A stretch of DNA of 64,000 bases from Cladocopium goreaui (taxonomy: Eukaryota; Sar; Dinophyceae; Suessiales; Symbiodiniaceae). The stretch covers positions 404,979 to 468,978 of the forward strand of contig CAMXCT020000435.1 in assembly GCA_947184155.2 (NCBI GenBank), in the 5' to 3' direction. The notes under the pieces are model-generated. The model was not told where the DNA came from, searched no databases, and saw nothing but the letters and a program-made list of their open reading frames with translations. The position numbers were made by a program, and so were the translations under genes. Of the stretch, positions 21,415-33,559 are shown one piece after another (the stretch's first letter is position 1; every line of letters begins with the position of its first letter).

Positions 21415-21515
21415 GGCGCCTCCAAAGCCTTCCGGTTCTTCTCCGCTTTCTTTCCCACCGTGGGGCCGTTCACCACAGAGCTGGTCAAGCGCTGGCAACT
21501 TCGGCAGGTCTCCAA
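21415..21515 (-). CDS. possible exon, frame uncertain
   Basis: Two minus frames are open over this GC-rich island, one reading DLPKLPALDQLCGERPHGGK and one TCRSCQRLTSSVVNGPTVGK. It lies between better exons on the same strand. Confidence 0.35.
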
Positions 21516-21667
21516 TTTGGCCACCTGATGAAACCCACTACCGGCAATCCAAGCTGGCATCCAAAATCATCCAAATATATTAAACTACCATGAAAACGAA
21601 TGAAACCGATTCGGGATTTTACATGATCAGCATCATTGTACACTGTCATCTTGTTAGATTGTCAAAT

Positions 21668-21773
21668 GGTCAGTCTCCAAGGGTGGCTCAGTCAGGATCC
21701 TGCCAGCATTGGCGATGGCCGCCGCGGCCGACCCGAGGCCACCATACCCCAGTTGAAAACCCCAAATGGCCAG
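21668..21773 (-). CDS. exon, Gly/Ala-rich, product unknown
   Basis: The acceptor AAACTGGCTGGCAG leads to LAIWGFQLGYGGLGSAAAAI then ANAGRILTEPPLE. It could be the hydrophobic C-terminal part of the XRN-like protein, but no motif confirms this. Confidence 0.45.
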
Positions 21774-22002
21774 CTGCCAGCCAGTTTGTCTTGTTCATCT
21801 TGTTTTTCTACTTGCTGCTGACTATCCCAATTGTGGTATATGGTTGTTAATCCACATGAAGTCCGTTTGTTTGTTGGTTTCAACCCATTCACTTGCAACA
21901 CATGAAATCATATGCCAATTGGTAATTGGTTGGGTGTGGGCCCAAGATCTGGTAGCACATGGTAGCACGGTTAATGTTGTCTAGCCAATAATGATACCTT
22001 GT

Positions 22003-22263
22003 CAATAGTAGAAACTTTTTTCCCCAACTCCAGTTTTATCTCCAATGCTAAAAGACAATTAGCTTAATTTGATTTTAGTATTGCCAAAAAACTCATGTTC
22101 TGACCTTGTCCAGAGGGCATGGCCAATAGTGGACCCAACATGGCAATAGTAGACACTTTTTTCCCAACTCCAGTTTTTTCTCCAATACTAAAAATCAATT
22201 AGCCTAATTTAATTTTAGTATTGCCAAAAAACTCATGTTCTGACCTTGTCCAGAGGGCATGGT
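22003..22263. repeat. tandem duplication, unit about 141 bp
   Basis: The block with CCCAACTCCAGTTTTATCTC and CTCATGTTCTGACCTTGTCC followed by AGAGGGCATGG occurs at about 22003-22122 and, almost unchanged, at 22144-22263. Confidence 0.85.
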
Positions 22264-22269
22264 ATAGTT

Positions 22270-22860
22270 TTTTCAGATGTTTGGAGAAAACAAAGTAAAG
22301 CAAAACCCTTTTCAAAGCAGCAAACACTTTTCATCAACAAAAGCTTAGGCTTAGATTGAAGAAATCTGATCCAATTACCAAACAACTGATTTCCTTATAA
22401 AACCCTTATTCAAAAAAACAAGAACACATGTCCACAAAGGGTATCCCCTTTACAAGCCCCAGAATAGCAATAATAAACCTGCACCAGGCATGGCAATAAT
22501 GAATTCCAATTGTGCTTCCCCTGGTTTTGTTTTCAGATGTTTGGAGAAAGCAAAGTAAAGCAAAACCCTTGTCAAAGCAGCAAGCACTTTTCATCAACAA
22601 AAGGTTAGGTTCCAGAAATCTGATCCAATTGTCAAACAGCTGGTTTCCTTATAAAACCCTTATTTAAAAAAACAAGAAAACTAGTCCACAAAGGGTATCC
22701 CCTTTACAAACCCCATAATAGCAATAATAAACCTGCACCAGGCATGGCAATAATGAATTCCAATTGTGCTTCCCCTGGTTTTGTTTTCAGATGTTTGGAA
22801 AGCAAAGTAAAGCAAAACCCTTTTCAAAGCAGCAAGGAGAATCTATCAGATACATATCAT
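22270..22860. repeat. tandem triplication, unit about 257 bp
   Basis: CAGATGTTTGGAGAAA..CAAAGTAAAGCAAAACCC followed by AAAGCAGCAA starts at about 22274, 22532 and 22788, with matching intervening sequence (CAAAGGGTATCCCCTTTACA in two copies). The near identity indicates recent local duplication of non-coding DNA. Confidence 0.85.
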
Positions 22861-23399
22861 GATCCCAGCCATAGGGTTCCAGGAATTTACTATTGGAATG
22901 CTGACCACCCCCTAAAAAAAAAGCAAACATTTAGGGGGGTTATTATTAGGCAGCCTACATTAGCGCCAAAATAGCCCATAAATGAACGATTCAGCTCACC
23001 AACAGAATGGTCCAACAGCTTCTGACTATGCGAAACTAACAGCATCCAACAACTAACTGTAAAGGTGCATTCCTTCCGCTACAAGTTTCACCTTTTTTTT
23101 GTGGCAAAGGTAATATCGGTCAAGCAGCTACATTTGCTTGTATCCCTATTTTCACGCTGGTTTTCCAATTTAAATCCCAATATGAACATACTGGTGCAAA
23201 GTTCCGCTGCCAATCTCTTGGATTCAGATTCTGTCCTTTTGCGAGGGATTAAGAACCCAAAAATTTGGTACCCTTCACACCCAGCGGCCTCCCCCAGCAG
23301 ACCAGACTCCTCCAGCAAGGGGGCCAGGCTGGGCTGCTGCGGCAGCAGCCAGCAACGCCTCGCTTTTCGATCTCGGCATTAAAAATGGGGTGACTTTAT

Positions 23400-23518
23400 G
23401 GCTATGGCTATGGTTATATAATAACACCAATAATAGCAATAACAATAATAATAACAACAACAATAATAGCAATAACAACAATACTAATAATAATAAGTAG
23501 TAGTAGGAGTAGGAGTAG

Positions 23519-23574
<56 letters not shown>

Positions 23575-23720
23575 ATACATACATACATACATACATACAT
23601 ACATACATACATACATACATACATACATACATACATTACATTACATTACATTACATTACACTACACTACATTACATTACATTACATTACATTACATACAT
23701 ATATATATATATATACAGTA
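23400..23720. repeat. (AAT/AGT)n, (CATA)n and (CATTA)n microsatellites
   Basis: The stretch has ATAATAACA units to 23500, pure (TAG)n to 23570, (CATA)n to 23635 and (TTACA)n to 23695, then (AT)n. Leu/Tyr repeat frames on the minus strand are artefacts. Confidence 0.93.
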
Positions 23721-24182
23721 CAGGTTTATGAGAAAAAACATGATGAATATACCAAGAGACTGTAGAAGTATAGCTTTGCTAAAATGGAATCAAAGCCGAA
23801 GTCCGGCCCAGAATTAAGATCGAAATGAAACTGACTGAATAGAACAGGTAAAAAGGTTCCAAAAAAAAAACAGTTACTGACTAGATGCTTCGGAGTCCAT
23901 GTTCAACATCATGTGTTCAACATCATGACGGTATCCTTTCCATGTCAACATGGTCATGCATAGTAATCCCCCATACCACCCTGTAATTTGGGGGCTGCTT
24001 GCAATAAAATGCTATAACTGGGAAATTTACATTCTCGGGTGTAAACGCGGCCAATCTTAGATACCGAGAATTAATTTCTTAGCTGATTAGCTGGTTATAT
24101 AGTCAATATAGTTAATAATACAAATTAATGTCTTAGTACATAAATCTATCATCCCCATTTACTATATATAGCATCAAGAGAC

Positions 24183-24305
24183 TACCCTCTGGTAATTTGT
24201 TACATAGCTATTGAAAAAATTGCCATAGAAACAGTGGATTTTCCCATTCAAAATGGTGGATCTTTCCATAGTTATGTAAACGTTTACCAGGTTTACCAGA
24301 GGGTA
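24183..24305. mobile_element. MITE, TACCCTCTGGTAA family, complete copy
   Basis: The copy starts TACCCTCTGGTAATTTGTTA, ends GTTTACCAGAGGGTA, and contains GGATTTTCCCATTCAAAATG. It ends 68 bases from the 24373-24441 exon. Confidence 0.85.
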
Positions 24306-24372
24306 TCCACCCAAGATTCACCCAGAAAAAAAATCCAAACAACACCTGACCGCTTTTTTTTGCGAGTCTCAC

Positions 24373-24441
24373 ATCCGCCACAGGCAGCACCGCCAACGCA
24401 CAGGCCATCGGCGAAAGTGGCTTGGCATCGCTGCGCAGCGC
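24373..24441 (-). CDS. XRN-like exon with the 'LAVLP' block
   Basis: The exon is exactly 69 bases, 23 codons in phase 0, between the acceptor CCCCGGCAG and the donor GGCGGAT|GTGAGA. It reads ALRSDAKPLSPMACALAVLP then VAD. XRN1/XRN2 proteins have a K-P-F-E-Q-L-x-x-V-L-P block late in the conserved nuclease region, and KPLSPMACALAVLP fits this by eye. It comes after the other XRN-like exons in gene order, as expected. Confidence 0.6.
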
Positions 24442-24934
24442 CTGCCGGGGATCTTGGCGAAAAACCCTTTTTGGTGCCCCCAAAAATCCATTGGTGACTC
24501 ATCATCATCCCAAAAAAAATATCAGATCTGGACAGTATTGAAAAATATGGATTAAAAAAAAAAAACGTGATTGAAAAATACCCCATAAAAAAAAAAAAAA
24601 CATTTCAAAAAATACGACATCTGGACAAAATTTGCTGATTTTTTCGGGCCATTTCCCATGGGATTTCCGCGGGATTTCCCCAAGTCCAACTGGTACAACT
24701 GTCGTATCCCCGCGACAAAGACTGGGTGTTTCTCAAAAAGGGGCACCTTTTTGACCACTGGCTTCCACATTAATTCGGATGGGCGCAGATATTCCCCTTC
24801 AGCCCGATGAAAATCCATAGTTTCCCATGTAAGATCTGTCCAAAACCCATAGAAAGAAACAATAATCATACCATTTTGCGGATAATTAGCTGCCCCAATC
24901 CTAACCAACATTTCCCCTCAAGGGACCCCCGATG

Positions 24935-25043
24935 GCCTTGCAACAGCCAGGCTCCAATATCGGCAGCTGCTGCGCGATGAGCGCGGCGGAGGCAAAGTGC
25001 TGCAGTGCCGCGCAGAAGCGACGCTGGAGATCTGGGCAGTGGC
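24935..25043 (-). CDS. exon of the XRN-like gene
   Basis: The acceptor TAGTTGCACCAG is followed by HCPDLQRRFCAALQHFASAA then LIAQQLPILEPGCCKAIG. The donor is probably TGCAAG|GCCATC (GC type). It is helical and Ala-rich, with no motif recognised by itself. I place it in the XRN-like gene because it lies between two exons that match that family. Confidence 0.5.
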
Positions 25044-25402
25044 CTGGTGCAACTAGTTTGACCCGTACCCAAGTGAGCTGGTCTGGAAATGGTGTAATGT
25101 GTGTAATGTATTGTAATGTACTACATGATATTCCCAGTTATAGCAATTTATAATATCATTTAACGATTTAATGGGATAATGAGCATTAACCAATGCAGGA
25201 TTTTGGGGTACAGCATTTTCAGACAAAGCCAATTGGGGGAACTGGTGGCAACGAAAAGCGGATTTATGATATGAAGTCATTATGAAGTCACACAATTCAC
25301 AGATCTTCGCAAAGCAAAGGTTCATCTTAAATACCTCTCGCTGGGTATTCCCTGATTGATGGCTAAAGATACACTACCTCATACTACCTCACTACATCTC
25401 AC

Positions 25403-25441
25403 TACCCTCTGGTAATCCAACATTAGTTGGATGATTTTCCC
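25403..25441. mobile_element. MITE fragment, TACCCTCTGGTAA family
   Basis: The left end TACCCTCTGGTAATCCAAC and the phrase GATTTTCCCAGCT are present. The rest is missing. It lies about 23 bases below an exon. Confidence 0.6.
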
Positions 25442-25463
25442 AGCTAGCCACGTTTCTGGACAC

Positions 25464-25534
25464 CGGCGACCCCGAGCCCAGTGCAGCCTGTGGCGTAGGT
25501 TTCAAGGCACCACATTAGCGCCTCTTCAGGGGCG
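25464..25534 (-). CDS. XRN-like exon with the 'EALMWCLETY' block
   Basis: This 71-base exon lies between the acceptor CATCTCACAG and the donor GGTCGCCG|GTGTCC. It reads APEEALMWCLETYATGCTGL then GVAG. XRN nucleases carry a G-L-x-W-V-L-x-Y-Y-Y-x-G segment after the GNDFLP motif. EALMWCLETYATGC is a fair match in order and spacing, though the aromatic run usually following it is not visible. Confidence 0.5.
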
Positions 25535-26058
25535 CTGTGAGATGGTTGATGGGAGGGGGATATCACCAGAGATGTCTATAACCCCATTATAGTTATATCC
25601 CTATATCACTGGAGTGGTTGAAGGGAAAATTACAGGAAACCATTGCTTTCCCCATGAAATACAAGGGTTTCCTGTAGATGTCCTTTAATTAAACCAATCC
25701 AATGACTATAATCTGCCTTCATGATCCCTATTGTTCTTAAGACAGTGCATCAAAAAGGAAACGCAAATGGTCAATTTTCACCAACCGTTAGTTACGTTAG
25801 TTGTGTTAATCCCATCTCCAAAACAATCAGCCTCCCTATACAGGACCACCCCGCAGATCCCCTATCAATGTTAAAACAAAATGAAGCCATGATATTTATA
25901 CAATTCACCCACAGGTGCCACCCAAAAGGTAAAGAACAACTTTCCCCCGATATTCCAGTTGTCCATAGCTCATAAAAATATATACTGTATATATATAATA
26001 TGTTCTATTCTATCTCATCAATTCATATCAATTCTAGTGTCCAACCTTTCTCATTCGC

Positions 26059-26180
26059 CAGGCCGTTGCGCCTCCACGTACTGCTGCGCGCCCTCCTTGG
26101 CGCTCCAAGCAGTGACTTTCTGAGGGCTCCAGGCACCTCCCAGCCCTCCGAGGAAGTCCTCTTCCAGGGCGCAAGGATGG
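26059..26180 (-). CDS. exon of the XRN-like gene
   Basis: The minus frame reads ALEEDFLGGLGGAWSPQKVT then AWSAKEGAQQYVEAQRP. It ends at ACGGCCTG|GCGAAT, a GC-type donor. It lies directly upstream of the EALMWCLETY exon, which suits the variable region preceding that block. Confidence 0.5.
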
Positions 26181-26589
26181 CGTGGTAAAAAAAAGGCCGT
26201 TTCGAAGCAAAAAAAACCAGCACCTCACCAGCAAAAAAAAAAATCTAAAACATGGCTAGTCGATGGTAGTTGACCTAGCTGAAATGGTGATTGCAGCTGA
26301 AGATATCGAGATTTTGCTGAGGATGTTCCCAACCTGCAAAGGGGAATTCATCACAAGAATGAGGTTTAAACCACGCAGCTAGGGAATTAACTGATAATCA
26401 TGGGCCAAAGCGATGGAACACTGATCCTACAGGGAGCTCTTGGAGTAATTGTTTAAAATCAGATTGAAAACAAATCAGATTCACAATGTGTGTGGCCGAA
26501 AATCTCTAATTACCAGAATGCCAAAGCTTCTTGTTGCCCAGTGCCCAAAGTGTGAATGGGCCCCCTAATAATGTATTTGTTGACAACAT

Positions 26590-26720
26590 CATCGCCATCT
26601 TGATCTGTGAAATCATCATCACCCTGCTCATCCTCATCCTCATTCCTCATCATCATCATCATCCTCCTCCTCATCCTCCTCCTTCTCCTTCTCCTCCTCA
26701 TCATCATCACCACCACAGCC
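26590..26720. repeat. (CATCAT/CCTCCT)n microsatellite
   Basis: TCATCATCC and CCTCCTTCTCC runs occur. His/Pro or Met/Arg repeat frames across them are artefacts. Confidence 0.85.
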
Positions 26721-27104
26721 GCCCATGTGATGATCAATGATGCTTGGCTACTGCAAATGCCCCGCGCAGAAGCACCTTAGTGCCGCCAAACACATCATTA
26801 CCATCTGATTTACATGCCTCATCATGCCTCTGTGTGCTGTTTTGGTGCAAACATGTGATAAATACAATACCCATAGGATTCGGCCTCCGTCTCATGAACC
26901 GCATCAATCTCTATCCTGCCCTTCTTCCCACATATCCACATTTCAGCAAATACTGAAGGTTTTCTGCATCCGCATGGCAAAACAAGCCCAAAACAACGAT
27001 TACAATGGCCGTTTGATTTTCAATATTTTTGGGTGTAAGATGGTGTAAGCAACCTGAATTCTTACCATTTCATTCACAAAGGATCCATATATGGCCATCA
27101 CCAA

Positions 27105-27188
27105 ACATCCATGCAGAACTTGGCGCCAAATGCTCTCCAGAGTCATCACTCTCCGAGTCCACCTCGGACAGTTTGATAGACCCGGAAG
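27105..27188 (-). CDS. exon of the XRN-like gene, acidic linker
   Basis: It reads KLASGSIKLSEVDSESDDSG then EHLAP on the minus strand. Its position, between the GNDYLPEL exon and the EALMWCLETY exon, and its acidic Ser-rich composition fit a linker in a large nuclease. Edges are approximate. Confidence 0.45.
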
Positions 27189-28587
27189 CCAGTTTGGGCC
27201 CTGATAATTGGCACCATCATTGCTATAATAAATCACATAGTGGGTTACATATGAAATTCATCATATGTACACCATATGGTCATATTGTTGGTGATATATC
27301 CCATTATGATTAGACCTCCATGTCAAAGACCATGGCGTGCATTTTGAGTCTCGCCTATTTTTTTCAGCTCATGGGCAACTATATCATACTCATATAATAT
27401 GAATCTATATATATATAATTATATATATCTATGAATATATCATAATGCTGAAGGTAAACATGCAACATGCTTCAGGCTGTAGTGGAATTGTTTCCGGAAA
27501 AATTAGCGGCCAGTATTTTGATACAAACGGCACTTGAGTCGTCATTTCAGGATGGAAGGGTCATATGTCATATATATATATAGATCTTGGAAGATGCTTC
27601 CTGTAGAAGCCTTGATTGACCTACAAAAATTAAAACTGAAATCTGCATATAACTTATAACAACTTCCATAAAGATACAACTGTTTTTTCATCACTATTTT
27701 AGTATTTTTTGAGGATACTGTCTATCTCTTTGCAATATTTCATCTATATACATGTTGTAATTATACTATATGCATTGGTATTCCTCAAGATTGGGTGCCC
27801 AAAACCTTTTCCCATACAAATGTTGGGTCCCCCGTTGTCAAGAAATCTCCATCTTAATTCACTTCAACCATACCCCATTGTATTTACACGCCACTAGTTA
27901 TAACAACTATATGACGATTTGGGACGCCACTATGTTGGTTCTTACAACTCCCCATCTTCATCTCAATCATAGAATAGGCTCCAATTATTGCCAAATCTCA
28001 AAAGCCCGTTTTTTTTTGACAGTTCAATTTGAATACTTTTTGGATCTTTTTGGGGTACTTGTAAAGGGCGGATTGTCTCTGAGATGTGCTGACCAGTTTC
28101 TGTACCCAAATGCCAAATTTCACCGGACGTCGGACGAGGTTAATAGTTGGCCCAACCAGGCTCACATCAATTAAGACTCCTATCATCTCCTCTCACACCA
28201 CATGTGGCAACCAACGCTTCGGCAATGTGGGCAAAGCATGACACAAAAAACAACTAAAACTAACTACCATTCAGAATATCACAAGGGCAGATCCAGGAAT
28301 GAGATGGCGAAACTGGCAGAGTTTGGCCCCTTCGCAACTGTTTACATTGGGTGCAAGAAACGTACAAAAATACTACAAGAAACCACGGATCTGCATTTTA
28401 GCCAGCTGAACTGAGGTATGATGTATTTGGTTTCGATCTACAGCACATCAGGCAAAGGCGTAAAACTGGGACTCAAATGTAAAGCACCCACAAAAGCTCA
28501 ACACATATGAATGGAACCACGAGAATTGAAAATTTAGGGTTCCAATTATTATGTGATGTTATGTGTACACCATAAACCACCAAGGTG

Positions 28588-28690
28588 CCAATCCTGTCGC
28601 ACCAGCCCCACGCCAGCGTAGATAGCGAGGCCACAAGTCCTCCACGGCCACATCGCTCCTGAAACTCGAAGTGGTGACAGGTGAGGCACG
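28588..28690 (-). CDS. exon of the XRN-like gene
   Basis: The minus frame reads SPVTTSSFRSDVAVEDLWPR then YLRWRGAGATGLA. It is a GC-rich island directly after the GNDYLPEL exon in gene order. LWPRYLRWR could match the helix that follows that motif in XRN proteins, but this is tentative. Confidence 0.45.
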
Positions 28691-29324
28691 AGACAAGTGG
28701 GGATTACATATGGAAAAAAACCCATAAAACATGTGGATTCAAAATGATCTAAATCAGAAATTTGGGCTTCACCAACACAGGGGTATAATGGGGACGTGGA
28801 ATATTCATGGGATACTCAAGACTCAAGATAAGTGAATATTCTCCGGTATCCTCAAACATGGCTAGCTGGGAAATCCCCCCAAAATTGGGGACTTTGCACT
28901 GCCATGTTTGATCACCATTGGGTAGCCATCAAGAATGCAGGAAGCGACACTCTGAGACCCCAAGCTGTCCAATGTTTGGGCTTTCCGCATGTTTTCAGCG
29001 TATAGTATATAGTATATATATACATATATCTATGTATATATATATATGTATAGTGGTATACATATATATATATATAGTGTACGCATAATTTGGTTTTCGT
29101 ATGTTTTCGCCATGAAACATGGCATTTCCTGCCACAACAAAATTGGTCAACAAAAACACGGAAAGCTGCAAAACGTCCTGAACGTTGGAGAATTTACCGA
29201 CCTCCGATCATATCAAATTTCCCTTTGCAACACATAGATAGGCACCCAAAATGATTGTACATCATAATATAACTATACAATTCAATGACGATCTGAAGGC
29301 TGCAAACCAAATCACCCCATTTCA

Positions 29325-29555
29325 TCCTCCCAAGTTTGTCTTGGTGCTCCATCTAACTCACAGCGGTCAAGATTCATCAACTCCGGCAAATAGTCGTTGC
29401 CACGGAGGCATGTGACGCAGATAAAGTCCAAGCGCACCTGCTGTTCCTCCTGGGACTGCTCCAACATGGCACAACAGGCTGCTGGTTGGGCAAGTGCAGG
29501 CTGTGTAAACGTGTCAAAACTCTCTATCTCTTCACGCACATCAATGAGTGACATT
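29325..29555 (-). CDS. XRN-like exon with the catalytic GNDYLP motif
   Basis: The minus frame reads DVREEIESFDTFTQPALAQP, then EQSQEEQQVRLDFICVTCLR, GNDYLPELMNLDR. The phrase DF-x-V-x-x-L-x-GND-(F/Y)-LP-x-L is the hallmark of the XRN family, where the Asp of GND is a metal ligand of the active site. The upstream Gln/Glu-rich part is family-variable. Exact splice edges are not assigned. This is the strongest single XRN signature in the left half of the window. Confidence 0.65.
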
Positions 29556-29749
29556 CCCCTTGCTCATTCGAATCTGCTAAAGGGACAAACTGGATAATCA
29601 AGTGTCCATTGGGCATGGTTTATGTTTAAATATGTCCAATTATAGATTATCACAATTACACCATCCATTTCTCGTAGCATTGACTCATAATCAGGCATGG
29701 TGCATGGTTTATGGTTTGAGTTTGCCACATTGCTTGGATTCTATTGCCA

Positions 29750-29830
29750 CCTGCACATTTCTGCCAGCTGCTCCTTTGGTGTTGGGGATGAGGCAGGCGC
29801 CGCCAATTTCACAAACTGCCTGGCTCTGAT
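29750..29830 (-). CDS. possible exon of the XRN-like gene
   Basis: A short GC-rich frame RQFVKLAAPASSPTPKEQLA lies upstream of the GNDYLP exon. It is too short to classify. Confidence 0.3.
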
Positions 29831-30907
29831 TTGGTCGCTGCCCTACGTTTTATAACTCGGCCAGTCTGTCAAAAGAGGCACAACCAAATTAGCTGATCCA
29901 ACATCAAACAACATCCACCAGGGCTGTTGTGCTGAGATTTCCTCATTAACAAGACATAACAAGACTATGACGTGCGGCGCCGGGCCTCAAAATGGATTGC
30001 ACCATCTGGTGGGTCTGGCACACACGCCTCGCATGAAATTCCAAGCTGCAGGTTTTTTTCAAATCCTTGGGATTGGTCAAAATTGGGGCACCCTACTGGT
30101 GCCCTCAAAATCAAGTTGTTGTTCTACTAATCCTCTCTCCCTATTACTAAAACACCCCCCCATCCCCAAATGGTAAACACGGTGATCTATTTTTATTATT
30201 AGGGGGAATTTTGTATTAGGGTGCCCCTAATATTCCAATGAACACCTTAAGAATAAAAATAAAAAACTCGATTTCAAATTTGATTAAATCCCTTATTTAA
30301 ATCTACGTAACATATTGCCAAAAACTGGATTTCGAAGCTTTCCCCTAATATTCCAATGAACACCTTAATAACAAAAATAGAAAACAACAACTTGTGAGAT
30401 GGGACCCTCATAAACAACCTCAGGTGGCATCAGGTGGCATCAGGTGGCAACCCATTGTTTCACCATTCTGTTCTCCTATTGATTCTCAATTACCACAATT
30501 AAGAATCCGATTATGCCCAACCAAAAAAAACCGGAAGTGCCACACCAATCCTATTCTTTCTATTTGGGGGAGTTTTAGTAATAGGAAGAAGGATTAAACC
30601 ATACAATTTAGCAGGTTTTGCTGGGAAAAATACCAGTACCTGTCTTCGTGGCAGCCCTGATTCTTCAGAATCTAATAGAATCTCATTGTTGAAGATATTT
30701 TCCAATATTTTCCATTCTTGTTCACTTATCCTCGCTATATTCCCAACTTTCCTGGCTACGTCCCAATTCTTGTTGCTGTCTCCACACCGTGGCTGGCAAT
30801 TTCATGTCTCATCATGTCTCTGTTGCAGACACTGCACAACATGTCACTGGTATTACTCGATGGTTCACTGATCCCCCAATGACCATTTTTCATAGTCATG
30901 AATCATA

Positions 30908-31021
30908 TACCCTCTGGTAATTTAACATAGCTATGGAAAGATCCACCATGCTATTAATGGGAAAATCCACTATTTCTATGGCCATTTTCAATAGCAAACT
31001 GTTAGTCATTACCAGAGGGTA
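30908..31021. mobile_element. MITE, TACCCTCTGGTAA family, complete copy
   Basis: The copy starts TACCCTCTGGTAATTTAACA, then TAGCTATGGAAAGATCC, and ends GTCATTACCAGAGGGTA. It ends about 15 bases below the exon at 31035-31183. Confidence 0.88.
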
Positions 31022-31034
31022 TGTTTCATCATTT

Positions 31035-31183
31035 TCCATGGCAGTCTCCAGTGATTCCCCAAACCCCCCCAGGTGGCACAAGCACGTCCGCCGCCCCTGC
31101 GCGTCGATGGCTTCTTCGCAGCGCGCCACACACACGGCGCGCGGAGCACCCAGCAGGGCCACTGGGACTAGGAACCTCAGCAG
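31035..31183 (-). CDS. exon of the XRN-like gene
   Basis: The acceptor GTGCTTCCCACAG precedes LLRFLVPVALLGAPRAVCVA, then RCEEAIDAQGRRTCLCHLGG and FGESLE. The first part is a hydrophobic helix. It lies between the VGTDSDL and GNDYLPEL exons, where XRN proteins have a variable stretch. No specific motif is present. Confidence 0.5.
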
Positions 31184-31689
31184 CTGTGGGAAGCACTGAT
31201 ATATGATCAAATGATCAGATGAAGGATGCTTTCATCCCAACATTGTAAGATAGGATGTGATTTGAAGTGTTCTTTAGTTTGATAAAACGGATCTAAAAAC
31301 AATTTGTTAACCGAAGAGAATAGGCGTAAAACAAGATATGAAGACTTTTGATTAATTTAAGAGAAGGTTCTTATCCCACAAACAATGGATCTGAAACGAG
31401 TTGTTTGCCCAAACATCTTGAAAATGGAGGCTGAAGACTCTTGAAATGGTACTTGTCAAAGAAGTTCAAGGTATTTTATGATCGAACCAAAAAGTAAACA
31501 AACACATGTACAGAATGGAGAAACATCTGTCCTCCAATGTTTGCATCGTGTAGAAATGCTCAAAAACTTTCGGAGCCCATTTTGGCAGCACCGAATCACG
31601 GATCCTGGGTGCTGGGTGCCCTGGGTCATCCTGCATCCATGTCATTCCCCTTGCAGCCCTGCACAAAGATGCCGGCATACCAAGGCACA

Positions 31690-31795
31690 AATCTGAATCG
31701 GTGCCAACGATAACGTGATTTTCCTCACATGCGTTGGCAGTGTAAGTACTGAGTTGGCAACATCTGCCCTCAAAATAGACTCCAGTGACATTACC
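31690..31795 (-). CDS. XRN-like exon with the 'VGTDSDL' metal-binding block
   Basis: The acceptor CACAATGCAG starts a phase-0 frame GNVTGVYFEGRCCQLSTYTA then NACEENHVIVGTDSDL. XRN/PIN-type nucleases carry G-x-D-(A/S)-D-L after a conserved His or basic residue, and both Asp residues bind active-site metal. HVIVGTDSDL fits well. The donor side just below 31690 is unclear. Confidence 0.58.
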
Positions 31796-32449
31796 CTGCA
31801 TCACTGTGCATCATCATGTGCCATCTGATGCCCATGCACCTAATCTTGGGAAGTGCCACCCAGTCTCGTCTTCGCGCGCCTTTGCAGATTCATTCCTGGA
31901 AACATGGATTGAATCATTGAACATACACTTGGTTGCTTCACCCTTCCTGCAAGATATGAATAGATATGGTGGAAAAGAATGAAAAAGTGAAGTTGCATGA
32001 ACTTTATAGGACTTATAGGGCATCTATATATTTATAGATCATATAAGCCTATGTCTATATATAAACATATACAATATACAATTCCATATATACATATTGT
32101 ACATATGTGTGTGTGAACCCTCCAGGAAGGCTCTATGAACTTACCAATCTGCACCGTGACGTCCTCACGAGTTGGAGCATGATTTTATGCTCCCCTTCGC
32201 CAGGTTCACGTGGCCCACTGACCTCAGTTCAATAAAGTGAATATGTATGTGTATCTATATCTATATATATATATATATCTATATATATATATGAACAATA
32301 TTATAAATATATAACATTATATATATATATATATATACATGCATTATACATGTGCATCATCCTGAAGTAGCTAGAATTATGAACATGTCAGAATTATTGC
32401 CATTTTTGGTGACAAAAATGGAAGGCATATTTGATATCCTAACACCTTG

Positions 32450-32530
32450 GACGCAGCTTCAGCTCCCCTCCAAGATGGTTCAAGGGGCAGTCACTTTCAG
32501 TTCTGCTGGGAGCTTCCCTTCAGCCTGGCG
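32450..32530 (-). CDS. possible exon of the XRN-like gene
   Basis: A frame SARQAEGKLPAELKVTAP ends at a TGA after a GC-rich stretch. XRN proteins have an S-x-x-x-P-G-E-G-E-H-K segment in this region, but it is not visible here, so the assignment rests on position only. Confidence 0.28.
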
Positions 32531-32734
32531 CGCTGATCGACTTGAATGTGGATCCAGGCATTATAAGTGATGTTTAATCCCCACACATAACTCCAAGTTC
32601 CATTCGATGATCTCACAGACACAAATCCAAACTTAGATCTTACGAATTGCTGAGACATGCGCAAACTCAAAGCTCAGCACCTTCAAGAAGATTCAAGAAG
32701 AAAAAGATTAAGAATAAGATTCAAGAAGAATGAT

Positions 32735-32870
32735 GGGCCATTCGATCCGTCCCTTTCGATCCTGTCGGCACTTGAAATGCTCCTCGAGGCTGGCAGTCAG
32801 GCGGTCCATCACTGGAACCCCAGGCGTGAGCATGTTCAAGGTCACACCTGTGCCATTGGGATCTGCAGGA
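32735..32870 (-). CDS. XRN-like exon with the 'TPG' motif
   Basis: The minus frame reads GGPADPNGTGVTLNMLTPGV, then PVMDRLTASLEEHFKCRQDR. XRN1/XRN2 carry N-x-I-T-P-G-T-x-F-M-x-x-L-x-x-x-L, and LNMLTPGVPVMDRLTASL matches closely. This motif normally follows the DG-x-x-P-R-A-K segment by 60-100 residues. Here that earlier segment lies 26 kb away, beyond the HECT gene. Confidence 0.62.
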
Positions 32871-33559
32871 CCCCCCTGGAGTCCTGGAGTATGTATGATG
32901 TCACATGATGTCACCAAATCAAATCTGATTTGGTGAACTCTGTAAGTTTTCCTGGACCCCAATTCCTCATTTTTTGCTGTAAGCAATGGTGAAACCTGGA
33001 GATCTTTCGGGGTCACGGTCACTGTGGCGTACGATTTGTGGTGATTTAACCGTTCTGTCTTTTCGGTGGGGTGAATCATCACGTCACAACAAAAAGGTGA
33101 TGTTTGATACCCCAACACGGGGACACACACACACACAAACATATACTGTACATATGAATCATATAATAAGTATCATATAATTAAGATTAATTATGTATAT
33201 ATCCGGACCTCTGAAAAATGAAACAAACCATTGAATGGACAACAGGATCTGGAGATGTACTCAAACGGTAGTTGGTGCAATTGTTTGCGACAAGCCACTG
33301 ATTCGCCGTGAAGTTAGCACGTGCTCTGACCCACGTTTACTTTACTTCGTTGTCCATCTCCATACTTTTGCTTCCTATCCCGGACATATAAGAACGCATT
33401 TCAATACATCATCAAATAACGCACGTTTGAAATACTAAGAATATGACTGATATATCGCGAATCATCCCAAACAGGGTATTGGCACATATGCAACCATTGC
33501 CAAAATGTTGAAGCCACAAATGGGCAGTGCATGTTGGTGTTCAGCCTCTCTGAAACTCA

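Noticed and set aside
23275-23632. Frames with poly-Tyr, poly-Leu and Met-Tyr-Val-Cys repeats
   Set aside because: They lie on (TAG)n and (CATA)n microsatellites with no splice or start context.
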